28,115 nucleotides of DNA. Origin: a virus. The translations under genes were made by a program, and so were the position numbers. Every line of letters starts with the position of its first letter. Positions within the stretch are counted from its first letter, which is position 1. Below are positions 1-6,266 of the stretch, one piece after another. Below the pieces are notes generated by a model. It did not search any database. It was not told the origin of the DNA and saw nothing but the letters and a program-made list of their open reading frames with translations. The stretch spans positions 1 to 28,115 of the IMG/VR virus record IMGVR_UViG_3300028383_000089; one strand, written 5' to 3'.

Positions 1-263
1 TCCTCAAGTTTCATGACACGGTGGCGCAAATCCATGACCGATCGCTCCAGCTTTTTGTCAAAGTACTCTTTGCTCGGCGGTTCGTTAGGGCATTCCTCCA
101 CGTAGAACATCTGGTCGATGAAATCAGTGACGTTCTCATGTTCTCTACTCGGGAATCGCTCTGCGACACGATTGATCCATTTCTCGGTATTTCGTCGCTG
201 ATCCTTGGTCTTGCAGGAGAGCCAGACCTTCATCATATACTTTTCACGGTCAGTACCATTCAA
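1..263 (-). CDS. Hypothetical phage protein, 3' end cut by window edge
   Basis: The reading frame stays open to the window edge, so only the first 87 or so residues are visible. I chose a TTG start because AAGGAG lies 7 bases upstream of it. The first ATG in frame is nine codons later and has no good ribosome binding site. The TTG overlaps the stop codon of the gene before it, as elsewhere in this genome. The protein is highly charged and rich in Lys, Arg and Glu, with no membrane segment. A Trp/Cys-containing stretch (KVWLSCKTK) sits near the start. I do not recognise a family. Confidence 0.55.
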   Translation of the reverse strand, partial: MNGTDREKYMMKVWLSCKTKDQRRNTEKWINRVAERFPSREHENVTDFIDQMFYVEECPNEPPSKEYFDKKLERSVMDLRHRVMKLE

Positions 264-466
264 TCCTGCTCTCCTTCAACATAATACGTATGGACACTGA
301 GAACACGATCCGACCGGTAAGCAGCCAGTGTACCAAATGCACCGTCCGGTACACGCACATGAATGACAACAAAGTCATTTTTAAAGTCTACGTCTGACAC
401 ACCTTCGACAGTATCCTTGTATGGGTTGCCGAAAGTGTCAAGCAAATTAACGTCTGCTATTTTCAT
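260..466 (-). CDS. Hypothetical small phage protein
   Basis: A 68-residue soluble protein with a strong AAGGAG ribosome binding site before its ATG. The predicted pattern is mostly beta strand (for example DFVVIHVRVPDG), with no Cys motif, no membrane segment and no signal peptide. It sits between two equally small genes and its stop overlaps the TTG start of the next one, so the genes are probably co-transcribed. No family is recognised. Confidence 0.6.
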   Translation of the reverse strand: MKIADVNLLDTFGNPYKDTVEGVSDVDFKNDFVVIHVRVPDGAFGTLAAYRSDRVLSVHTYYVEGEQD

Positions 467-467
467 C

Positions 468-560
468 TCACCCTCTCCTTAGTGCCTTGTTTGCCTTGTC
501 TAGGTTATCTTGGATTATGTATTTGTCCGGATTCTGAATTCGGTCTATCTGCTCAATCAT
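468..560 (-). CDS. Possible 30-residue small protein
   Basis: This short frame begins with an ATG that overlaps the stop of the preceding gene (ATGA), and it ends just before the next gene, whose ribosome binding site lies inside its last codons. It fills an otherwise empty gap in a region where genes abut. The peptide is charged and probably helical (MIEQIDRIQNP... ending in ALRRG). Its support is position and coupling only; it may be spurious. Confidence 0.4.
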   Translation of the reverse strand: MIEQIDRIQNPDKYIIQDNLDKANKALRRG

Positions 561-844
561 CCCTGCTCTACTTTGGCTTTGGCAATATATTCCATAGCCT
601 TATCGTGTATCAATTTCAGGCAGGACGTTGTGTCAGGTTCAGGGTTTTGCGCCCACACCGATATGATTTTGAGTGCCTGCATCAGATCAGGCGCGGCGGC
701 AATCAATCGTGCATCGGCCTCGGGACTGTACTTGTTCGGATCGGCGTCGGTCGCAACGACGCACCAGCCTGCAGTCATTTCACAGACGACATATCCGTCG
801 GTCTTTTCGACCATCCACGGTCCGGGTGTGTGTTGCTTACTCAT
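557..844 (-). CDS. Conserved phage protein of the HTPGPW type
   Basis: This 95-residue protein starts with the motif QHTPGPW and carries the later motif DARLIAAAPDLMQAL. Both are typical of a small protein found in many tailed phages and prophages, whose function is unknown. The middle part has several Cys, Trp and Val residues (CEMTAGWCVVATD), consistent with a small beta-rich fold followed by a helix. The assignment to the family is confident from the two motifs. It overlaps its upstream neighbour by a few bases. Confidence 0.8.
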   Translation of the reverse strand: MSKQHTPGPWMVEKTDGYVVCEMTAGWCVVATDADPNKYSPEADARLIAAAPDLMQALKIISVWAQNPEPDTTSCLKLIHDKAMEYIAKAKVEQG

Positions 845-1070
845 CCCTGTTCTCCTCGCGCATTGCTACCAGTTTCCAGTTCTCAAACTCTAAGTCACCG
901 ACGCGATAGCGATTTTCGTTCCACATCGGACCGAAACGGCCTTCTGCTCGAAACTCGTAGTCGCACTCGTTCATGATGTTGCGAAGATTTGCGTCAGTGA
1001 GTTCTTGGTCGCTTTCGATATCAACAAGGATTGTGGTTGCCACGGTGTAGATGTGCTTACTCATTATCAT
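837..1070 (-). CDS. Hypothetical phage protein
   Basis: About 77 residues; the start could be the first ATG or the one two codons later (MSKHIYT). It overlaps both neighbours by a few bases, as expected for coupled phage genes. The N-terminal part looks like a beta-alpha unit (TVATTILVDIES) and the C-terminal half is rich in aromatic and charged residues (GPMWNENRYRVGDLEFENW). No family recognised. Confidence 0.6.
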   Translation of the reverse strand: MIMSKHIYTVATTILVDIESDQELTDANLRNIMNECDYEFRAEGRFGPMWNENRYRVGDLEFENWKLVAMREENRDE

Positions 1071-1509
1071 TCACCTCGGTTTCATTATGTAGTACCATTA
1101 TACCATCCCTGACGAAGTATGTAAACACATCACAGTTGTTGGTCCGCACGTATGCACGACCACCGTCGATCATATTGCCGTTGCCGAGAATCACGCAGTC
1201 GTGTCGATAACGCGAGTAGTGAAGGTCACCCTCCGAGTCCTGTACACACGCAAAGGTAAGGTTCTCGACTGAGTCCGCGTTAGTGATCATGACATTTGGG
1301 AGCATACACCGATACAGACCAAAGTATCGATTGCCAAACTGAGGGTGCGGAGTCTCCCGGTAGAACACATCGACCGGAATGTTCTGCGCCTCATCAAGTT
1401 CGGTGGTGCAGACATAGGTAACCGGAACACCATCCTTTTCGGAGTAGTGGTCGATTACCTTGCCCGTATCGAACACCGGATCGTGTTTGATCATTTTCAC
1501 CATCTCCAT
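1057..1509 (-). CDS. Hypothetical phage protein
   Basis: A soluble protein of about 150 residues, probably mostly beta strand. It has scattered Cys residues (VCTTE, YRCML, FACVQD, HDCVILG, NNCDVF) that do not form a clear zinc pattern. Two nearby ATG codons could serve as the start; an AAAGG lies about 11 bases before the first. The stop overlaps the next start. I do not recognise the family and assign no function. Confidence 0.6.
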   Translation of the reverse strand: MEMVKMIKHDPVFDTGKVIDHYSEKDGVPVTYVCTTELDEAQNIPVDVFYRETPHPQFGNRYFGLYRCMLPNVMITNADSVENLTFACVQDSEGDLHYSRYRHDCVILGNGNMIDGGRAYVRTNNCDVFTYFVRDGIMVLHNETEVNDNE

Positions 1510-1527
1510 AATGTAAAAACCTTTATC

Positions 1528-1968
1528 TTATTCGGTTATCAGTCCGGGGAAGGCATCTGATGCCAGCTTCTTGGTCAGACCCTTGTACTTACCACCCAGA
1601 TCCTTGTCCTTCATCCAGATCAGGATCTGTGCCTCTCGTGGGTGGAGGCCCTCAAGCATCTGGATAAAGATACTCTCGATTTTGGGGGTTGCCTTTGGGC
1701 GGGATGGCGTTGCCGCAAAGTAGTGGAACTTCTTGCACTGTTTCCGAAGTGTCGAACCCGGATTCTCGTACGAACCCTCGGAGTACGGCGGCTCACCGGG
1801 CGGGAGGTTAAACTTGACCGAGTCGTCAAAAGAACCCTTCAGGACATCACGAAGTGCTCGGGTATTGTGACTCCGAAGGATCTCGATCTTTTCCTTCCGG
1901 GTCTTGGCTTCACCCACTCGATCGAAAATCTCATGGATATACATGTTCTTGATCTTGTTCACGGGCAT
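1528..1968 (-). CDS. DUF6433 family protein of T4-like phages
   Basis: The sequence MYIHEIFDRVGEAKTRKEKI, then ALRDVLKGSFDDSVKFNLPPG, and the C-terminal AFPGLI match the small protein family that I know from cyanophages and other marine T4-like phages as DUF6433. Its function is unknown. Family members usually start at the MYIHEIF methionine, eight codons inside this frame; the upstream ATG has GAGG about 11 bases before it. The C-terminal half holds a helical motif (IQMLEGLHPREAQILIWMKDK). This is one of the markers that the genome is T4-like. Confidence 0.75.
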   Translation of the reverse strand: MPVNKIKNMYIHEIFDRVGEAKTRKEKIEILRSHNTRALRDVLKGSFDDSVKFNLPPGEPPYSEGSYENPGSTLRKQCKKFHYFAATPSRPKATPKIESIFIQMLEGLHPREAQILIWMKDKDLGGKYKGLTKKLASDAFPGLITE

Positions 1969-2023
1969 GATCTATTCATCCTCTATGTTGCTGGAATTAT
2001 TACTGGTATGGTACTCGTACTTA

Positions 2024-2503
2024 TCACTCTGAGTCAAGGGGCCTTTCTGTTTGATAATCCTCCTTCAGAAGTTTGATGTGCGGGCCTCGCACCCGACATG
2101 AGATCCAGTTGTTGTAGTAGTCATCCCGGAGTAGAACGTCCCGGACAAACTGCTCACGGGCCTCAAGGTACGTTGCCTCGCCTTTTGAGCGGCACAGGTA
2201 CAGGATCGTTCGCCTGAATGCATCGGGGCCATACACCTCAAGGTCACGGTGCAGATCATCAGACGATCCGTAGTACTCCTTCCAGTCAGAGGGTACCTTG
2301 TACCGCCGTTTCTTCTTGTTGACCTGCCGGGTCTTCGAGAACGTGAAACCCTTCTTCCCGATGTACTTCTTCCCGTTCTGGAGGTTCTCGATCAGGTACA
2401 CGAACCCGTGCAGCTTACTCATGTCATGGGCCGATGGGTCAAACGCCTCGCCCCGGTACAGCCATCCGCTGTTCTCACAGGTCATCGGCATCGTCGGACT
2501 CAT
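2024..2503 (-). CDS. GIY-YIG nuclease-like phage protein
   Basis: The core GFVYLIENLQNGKKYIGKK is a GIY-YIG signature (the VYL and KYIGK elements separated by about ten residues). It is followed by conserved stretches of a family common in T4-like phages: DWKEYYGSS, then EAREQFVRDVLL and YYNNWISCRV. Relatives are often annotated as putative endonucleases, sometimes as homing enzymes. The GIY-YIG fold cuts DNA with a metal ion, with a Glu in the C-terminal half as metal ligand; EAREQF may supply it. Activity is not proven by sequence. Three in-frame ATG codons lie within 16 bases, so the start is uncertain. The gene overlaps the zinc-ribbon gene before it by 29 bases. Confidence 0.7.
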   Translation of the reverse strand: MSPTMPMTCENSGWLYRGEAFDPSAHDMSKLHGFVYLIENLQNGKKYIGKKGFTFSKTRQVNKKKRRYKVPSDWKEYYGSSDDLHRDLEVYGPDAFRRTILYLCRSKGEATYLEAREQFVRDVLLRDDYYNNWISCRVRGPHIKLLKEDYQTERPLDSE

Positions 2504-2675
2504 ACAGGATCGATGAGTCGATGTCCTCGTAGTTCTCGATCAGTTCGATGTCATCGACCGTCTCCTGACCACAGTGGGGGCAGAATCGGGTCTCGGCATC
2601 AGAGTCATCAAACAGGACGGTAAACGACATCCCACATGCATAGCACGTTCGGGGGTCGGTTTCGGTCGTCGACAT
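2475..2675 (-). CDS. Small zinc-ribbon protein
   Basis: A 66-residue protein with two CxxC knuckles (Cys11/Cys14 and Cys32/Cys35) about 18 residues apart, the usual geometry for one zinc ion. The tail is very acidic (rich in Asp and Glu). The start has AGGAG eight bases upstream. It is the first gene after a terminator and a late-promoter core, so it probably begins a late transcript. Small zinc ribbons of this kind in phages often bind nucleic acids or polymerase, but nothing here proves it. Confidence 0.7.
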   Translation of the reverse strand: MSTTETDPRTCYACGMSFTVLFDDSDAETRFCPHCGQETVDDIELIENYEDIDSSILYESDDADDL

Positions 2676-2721
2676 ACCTTATCACTCCTATGGTTTCTTG
2701 TGTCATCATCGTCGTCGACCG

Positions 2722-2728
2722 TATTTAG
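2722..2728 (-). promoter_or_regulatory. Putative late promoter core CTAAATA
   Basis: On the minus strand CTAAATA lies about 47 bases before the ATG of the zinc-ribbon gene and directly after a rho-independent terminator. It resembles the T4 late promoter TATAAATA, read by a gp55-type sigma factor. The same heptamer sits 44 to 51 bases before two other genes (at 12806 and 19696), which supports it as a real signal. Confidence 0.5.
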
Positions 2729-2733
2729 AGTAT

Positions 2734-2760
2734 AAAAAAAGCCCGGAGCGAATCCGGGCT
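2734..2760 (-). terminator. Rho-independent terminator
   Basis: On the minus strand an 8-bp perfect stem (AGCCCGGA / TCCGGGCT) with a 5-base loop (TTCGC) is followed at once by seven T residues. It lies 86 bases after the stop codon of the last early gene and would end transcripts from the three early promoters upstream. Confidence 0.92.
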
Positions 2761-2846
2761 AAGGTGGGGGGAGGGAGAATGACCCTTCGTGTCACTTTTA
2801 CTGCATCACAGGGTCATAACATCAACGCTGGTGCGGGTCACTCTGT

Positions 2847-3074
2847 TTACTTGGCAACCACCCCTCGTGCAAAGTCGAGACCGTCTTCTGAACGGAAGAT
2901 GAATTCGTCGGTACCGACAACCTCTTCGACACTGGCCCGTCGACCCTTGGCGAACTGGCGAAGACTCAGCTTCTTGGCGTACCGCAGGTAGTTGATGTAC
3001 TTGGACGAGCACTCGTCAGGAATAATGGCAAGGCGGTCATCAACAAAGGAAACGGACTTGGTACTCATACCCAT
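2847..3074 (-). CDS. Hypothetical early protein
   Basis: A small basic protein of 75 residues (73 if the second ATG is used). The first ATG has AGAGG nine bases upstream, better than the second. A central stretch rich in Arg, Lys and Leu (YLRYAKKLSLRQFAKGRR) is probably helical and positively charged, as in many small early phage proteins that bind host targets or nucleic acid. No family is recognised. It has its own strong sigma70-type promoter and is followed by a strong terminator, so it can be expressed as a single-gene unit early in infection. Confidence 0.65.
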   Translation of the reverse strand: MGMSTKSVSFVDDRLAIIPDECSSKYINYLRYAKKLSLRQFAKGRRASVEEVVGTDEFIFRSEDGLDFARGVVAK

Positions 3075-3120
3075 GGCTCTTTACCTCTCTCTGTATGTCT
3101 CTCAATCAACCAACACATGT

Positions 3121-3149
3121 AGTGTATCAAATATGGGCGGGGGAGTCAA
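3121..3149 (-). promoter_or_regulatory. Early sigma70-type promoter, copy 1
   Basis: TTGACT, 17 bases, TACACT on the minus strand. The -10 box is followed by four variable bases and then GTGTTGGTTGATTGAGAGA, the start shared with four other promoters in this window. It lies in the short gap before the hypothetical early gene that starts at 3074. The match to the host consensus predicts expression immediately after infection. Confidence 0.85.
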
Positions 3150-3167
3150 GTCCCTCGTCCCGTGTTG

Positions 3168-3353
3168 TTACCCGAGCAGGGCAGAAATTTCGCTCATCAC
3201 GACATGGTACGCAACAACAACTTCTCGGTCATCACGGACATCATCAAAGTTGTCCTGAATGGCTTCGATGGCCTCGGGGAGAGCATTGCTCTCGACACCG
3301 AGTTCATTGGCGGCGTAGTTACGGATCACGTTAGCAGCATCATTAAAATTCAT
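3168..3353 (-). CDS. Hypothetical small early protein
   Basis: 61 residues from the ATG reading MNFNDAANVIRNYAANELGV. The frame is open further upstream, but that extension would run through the promoter, so I rejected it. The protein is acidic and almost entirely helical in pattern (ALPEAIEAIQDNFDDVRDD). No family recognised. The purine-rich leader (GAGAGAG) before the start is shared with the other early genes. Confidence 0.65.
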   Translation of the reverse strand: MNFNDAANVIRNYAANELGVESNALPEAIEAIQDNFDDVRDDREVVVAYHVVMSEISALLG

Positions 3354-3393
3354 AATCAAGTCTCTCTCTTTTCTCTTCCCAACCAACACGTAC

Positions 3394-3422
3394 AGTGTAC
3401 TAAAACTACCGCACCGTGTCAA
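3394..3422 (-). promoter_or_regulatory. Early sigma70-type promoter, copy 2
   Basis: TTGACA, 17 bases, TACACT on the minus strand, followed after four bases by GTGTTGGTTGGGAAGAGA. The -35 box overlaps the last codons of the gene that ends at 3406. It drives the 61-residue protein starting at 3353. Confidence 0.9.
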
Positions 3423-3672
3423 GGCCCAGATCCCACACGATCCGACGAAGTGCCGTATCGATATGGTCATCGTTCGCATAACTGTAAAGGTTGTCGCAGA
3501 TCCAGCGGGAACCAACGGCACTCGACATTAGGTCCCAGCGAAAACGCTTGAGCGGGTCCTTGACTCGCGGGTCCTCGCGCAGGGACTCCAGATAACTGGG
3601 CATATTGATCGACTCGGATATCTTGGCAATCGCATCGATCATGATGATGTAGTGTTCACTCTTGATCTTCAT
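3406..3672 (-). CDS. Conserved phage protein (MKIKSEHY / DHIDTALR type)
   Basis: 88 residues. The opening MKIKSEHY and the closing motifs RFRWDLM, ICDNLYSYANDDHIDTALRRI match a small protein that recurs in many tailed phages and whose function is unknown. The pattern is all helical, with conserved Trp and Cys residues. A GGAG motif precedes the ATG. It lies downstream of early promoter copy 3, in the same orientation as the 66-residue gene before it, and is probably transcribed with it. Confidence 0.75.
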   Translation of the reverse strand: MKIKSEHYIIMIDAIAKISESINMPSYLESLREDPRVKDPLKRFRWDLMSSAVGSRWICDNLYSYANDDHIDTALRRIVWDLGLDTVR

Positions 3673-3704
3673 GATATAAATCTCCAGTTTTTTCTGACGG
3701 GGGT

Positions 3705-3905
3705 TTAATACTTGCGGTCAAGGGAGAAGTACCAAGTACCAAGGTTCTCAGAGTAACCGACCGTACCGTTTTTCTGATACCCCGCAAGCAGCCGAAGGAC
3801 ACCAAGCTCAGAACCGAAAGCATAGATGACACCGCTGAGTACCTCGGCGCTTTCAATCTCATCACCGGCAATGCGCTTGAAGTTATTAAGGGCAATGTTG
3901 TTCAT
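3705..3905 (-). CDS. Hypothetical small early protein
   Basis: 66 residues from the ATG reading MNNIALNNFKRIAGDEI. A longer frame exists upstream but would cross the early promoter, so this start is preferred. Features are a helical first half and a beta-like tail with aromatic residues (GYQKNGTVGYSENLGTWYFSL). Similar short proteins occur in other phages, with no known role. The gene has its own promoter copy about 50 bases upstream. Confidence 0.65.
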   Translation of the reverse strand: MNNIALNNFKRIAGDEIESAEVLSGVIYAFGSELGVLRLLAGYQKNGTVGYSENLGTWYFSLDRKY

Positions 3906-3956
3906 GTCAAGGTCTCTCTGTTTCTCTGTCTGTGTCTCTTCCCAACCAACACATAC

Positions 3957-3985
3957 AGTATACTGAACAGAGGTTATGGTGTCAA
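3957..3985 (-). promoter_or_regulatory. Early sigma70-type promoter, copy 3
   Basis: TTGACA, 17 bases, TATACT on the minus strand, followed after four bases by GTGTTGGTTGGGAAGAGA. It has one of the two best -10 boxes of the family. The -35 box overlaps the stop region of the small membrane protein gene ending at 3982, a placement also seen for copies 2 and 4. Confidence 0.92.
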
Positions 3986-4173
3986 GTGCCCAGCCCGAGC
4001 AGACCGAGTATCCCGTGATTGGCAATCGCGTTGGTAATGATGGCCAGACACGTCAGGATATGGAGGATAATCCAGAAGGTCCGAATGACCGCCACGACAT
4101 CGGACTTCCGGTTATCCTCTTCAAACGCCTTGTCTCCAATGGCTCGACACCAGATTTTCCAGATCGTACTCAT
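3982..4173 (-). CDS. Small single-span membrane protein
   Basis: 63 residues: a short amphipathic start (MSTIWKIWCRAIGDKA), a charged stretch, then one hydrophobic segment of about 20 to 25 residues (TFWIILHILTCLAIITNAIA). This layout matches a small conserved phage membrane protein that I recall from other T4-like genomes; its role is unknown. The ATG overlaps the stop of the phosphoesterase gene (ATGA), so it is translationally coupled to the metabolic operon and ends it. Confidence 0.65.
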   Translation of the reverse strand: MSTIWKIWCRAIGDKAFEEDNRKSDVVAVIRTFWIILHILTCLAIITNAIANHGILGLLGLGT

Positions 4174-4949
4174 GTGTCAACAAAAAAGTCGCCATCGCGA
4201 GATCGGATCATCACGAACTCACCCTCGTGTGTTTCGGCGATTGCCGTACATGAATCACAAAAGTCGCCACTGTTCATGTATTCGACACCATCAAGAATTC
4301 GTATTTCCGGGGCATGAATATGGCCACAAAGGATTCCGTCGTATCCCTTTTTGTGGCAGTAGTGGATAAGATGCTCTTCATACCGCTGGATGAATTTGAC
4401 GGCTTGTTTTGTTCGATATTTCAGATATCCAGACAAACTCCAGTAGTTCATCCCCAACGCCCCGCGAACACGATTGAGTTGGATGTTTGCCCATACTACC
4501 AAATCATACAAAACATCACCAAGACGCATGATCCACTTTTTGTCAACCATCAGAGAGTCAAATTGATCACCATGAACTATGTAATACAATTTTCCATTCG
4601 CGCCCGTGTGGACGTGCTCATCGATCAGATGAATGTTTCCAAGTTGCAGATCCTCATCGATGTATTTGCGAAGGATCTCATCGTGATTGCCAATCAGGTA
4701 TCTGACCGTCGTCCCTCGCTTAGATGCAGTGAGAATACGCCGGATGACATTGATATGATCTTGTGGGAAATACCACCGATTTTTGAGCCGCCACCCATCG
4801 ATTATATCACCGACCAGAAAGAGTTCATCACATGTATGTGTTTTGAGAAATTTGCATATCTCTTCGGCCCGCGATGCCTTTGATCCCAGATGAAGGTCCG
4901 AAATAAAAATCGCCCGGTAATGACCTCGGCTGGTTTTTCTTTCCCTCAT
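4170..4949 (-). CDS. LpxH-like metallophosphoesterase (UDP-2,3-diacylglucosamine diphosphatase family)
   Basis: 259 residues with the calcineurin-type metal site complete: ISDLHLG (Asp18, His20), VGDIIDGW (Asp48), IGNHD (Asn88, His89), VHGDQFD (His126) and CGHIHAPE (His210, His212). The family (COG2908) includes LpxH, which cleaves UDP-2,3-diacylglucosamine to lipid X in lipid A synthesis at the inner face of the inner membrane. The closest pattern that I recognise is the proteobacterial group with YWSLS and a C-terminal NSGD(W/F)xxSCTA motif, whose members are often called LpxH but are not all proven. The ATG follows the cydA stop with no gap. It takes the place that cydB has in bacterial operons. 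The substrate in this phage is an inference. Confidence 0.8.
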   Translation of the reverse strand: MRERKTSRGHYRAIFISDLHLGSKASRAEEICKFLKTHTCDELFLVGDIIDGWRLKNRWYFPQDHINVIRRILTASKRGTTVRYLIGNHDEILRKYIDEDLQLGNIHLIDEHVHTGANGKLYYIVHGDQFDSLMVDKKWIMRLGDVLYDLVVWANIQLNRVRGALGMNYWSLSGYLKYRTKQAVKFIQRYEEHLIHYCHKKGYDGILCGHIHAPEIRILDGVEYMNSGDFCDSCTAIAETHEGEFVMIRSRDGDFFVDT

Positions 4950-6266
4950 TTACCCAGTCCCCTTTTTGATGGTCTTGATAATATAACCAATCCCTGCCGT
5001 ATAGACGATCGCATACACGGCCATATACCCGATTAGGGAGGTGAGGGCCATCGGACCGGTCAGGGACGGTGTCAGGGCTTCTGAGTACTTCATATGCCCG
5101 TACACAAGCCATGGCGACCGACCAATCTCAGTGACAAACCACCCGGCAATCACAGCAACGAACGGGGCCGGGATCATCCATACTAGCAGATGATGAAAAG
5201 GATCCGGTGTGTTGAGTGTCCCGCGAACCCGCTTGATCAGGCCGACCAGACCGACAAGTACCATCAGCATCCCGATACCCACCATCACGCGGAAAGACCA
5301 GAACACAGGTGCGACCCACGGCCTTTCGGTGTCCGGGACATCGGTCACACCGGGGACAACACCGGAGGGGTCGTGCTTTAGGATAATCGACGCAAGATTC
5401 GGGATACCGATTTCAAGGTGATTGGTTTCCTCCTCCTGATCGGGCAGAGCAAATAACAGGAGTGGTACATTGCTAGATGTCACCCAGTTCCCCTCCATGG
5501 CAGCAACCTTGGTTGGCTGATACTCCAGTGTGTTCAGGCCATGGAGATCGCCCATATAAACCTGTGCCGGGGCAGCGAACAGGATAAGCCACAGGCACAT
5601 CGACAGGGCCTTACGGTGAGCAAGGGTATCGATCCCCCGGAGCATGAACCATGCCGATACACCCGCGACGACAAACGCACCGGTCAGGAACGACGCGATA
5701 CCCATATGAGCAAACCGGTATGGGAATGACGGATTGAAGATCGCCGCAAACCAGTCGGTTACATGGAACGCACCATTGATCAACTCAACACCCGCCGGTG
5801 TCTGCATCCACGAGTTAGCAGCCAGTATCCAGAACGATGAGATGAACGTCCCGACTGCGACCATACACGCGGCAAAAAGATGAACACCGGGAGGTACTCG
5901 GTCCCTCCCAAACAAAAGCACGCCAAGGAATGCGGCCTCAAGGAAGAATGCCGTGATGACCTCGTACGACAGAACCGGTCCAAGGAAGTTGGCAGTCGCC
6001 TGTGCAAAGTTAGACCAGTTGGTGCCAAATTGGAATGACATCACGATCCCGGACACGACACCCATGCCAAATGCAATGGCAAAGACCTTGGTCCAGAACG
6101 CCGAGAGTCGTGCGTACGCGTCATCTCCACTCTTGTAATAGAGGGCCTCTAGCAGTGCGATAAACGAAGCGATCCCGATCGAGAAGACCGGGAACACCGC
6201 ATGAAAAGACACGACAAATGCGAATTGTATTCGCGATAAGATCTGCGGATCAAGTATTTGTTCCAT
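4950..6266 (-). CDS. cydA: Cytochrome bd-type quinol oxidase subunit I
   Basis: 438 residues with the nine hydrophobic segments of CydA. Residues matching the E. coli functional sites are present: His22 (His19), Glu102 and Glu110 (Glu99 and Glu107), His187 (His186) and Met328 (Met393) for haem b558, Lys253 and Glu258 in the quinol loop (motif KVAAMEGNW), and Glu380 (Glu445) in GWFVTEIGRSPW. The loop between helices 6 and 7 is short, as in the cyanide-insensitive CioA group, and the total length fits that group. The enzyme oxidises quinol and reduces oxygen to water in the inner membrane, normally as a CydA-CydB dimer with a small extra subunit. No CydB, CydX or CydDC gene is in the window. 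It overlaps glyA by 17 bases and has AGAGG six bases before its ATG. The frame is intact. Confidence 0.95.
   Translation of the reverse strand: MEQILDPQILSRIQFAFVVSFHAVFPVFSIGIASFIALLEALYYKSGDDAYARLSAFWTKVFAIAFGMGVVSGIVMSFQFGTNWSNFAQATANFLGPVLSYEVITAFFLEAAFLGVLLFGRDRVPPGVHLFAACMVAVGTFISSFWILAANSWMQTPAGVELINGAFHVTDWFAAIFNPSFPYRFAHMGIASFLTGAFVVAGVSAWFMLRGIDTLAHRKALSMCLWLILFAAPAQVYMGDLHGLNTLEYQPTKVAAMEGNWVTSSNVPLLLFALPDQEEETNHLEIGIPNLASIILKHDPSGVVPGVTDVPDTERPWVAPVFWSFRVMVGIGMLMVLVGLVGLIKRVRGTLNTPDPFHHLLVWMIPAPFVAVIAGWFVTEIGRSPWLVYGHMKYSEALTPSLTGPMALTSLIGYMAVYAIVYTAGIGYIIKTIKKGTG

Noticed and set aside
482-976. Long plus-strand frame opposite the small genes at the left end
   Set aside because: No ribosome binding site or recognisable motif, and it runs against at least three coupled minus-strand genes.
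3354-3521. Upstream extension of the 61-residue early gene by 56 codons
   Set aside because: It would be translated through early promoter copy 2 and the end of another gene; the inner ATG has the shared early leader.
3906-4025. Upstream extension of the 66-residue early gene
   Set aside because: It runs across promoter copy 3, so the RNA from that promoter could not encode it.
4314-4883. Plus-strand frame opposite the LpxH-like gene
   Set aside because: The minus-strand frame has a full set of catalytic motifs; the plus frame has none.
4950-6266. Idea that cydA marks a host chromosome fragment
   Set aside because: It is embedded without a break in an operon with phage-type compact nrdA, nrdB and glyA, flanked by phage early promoters and spanins on either side.
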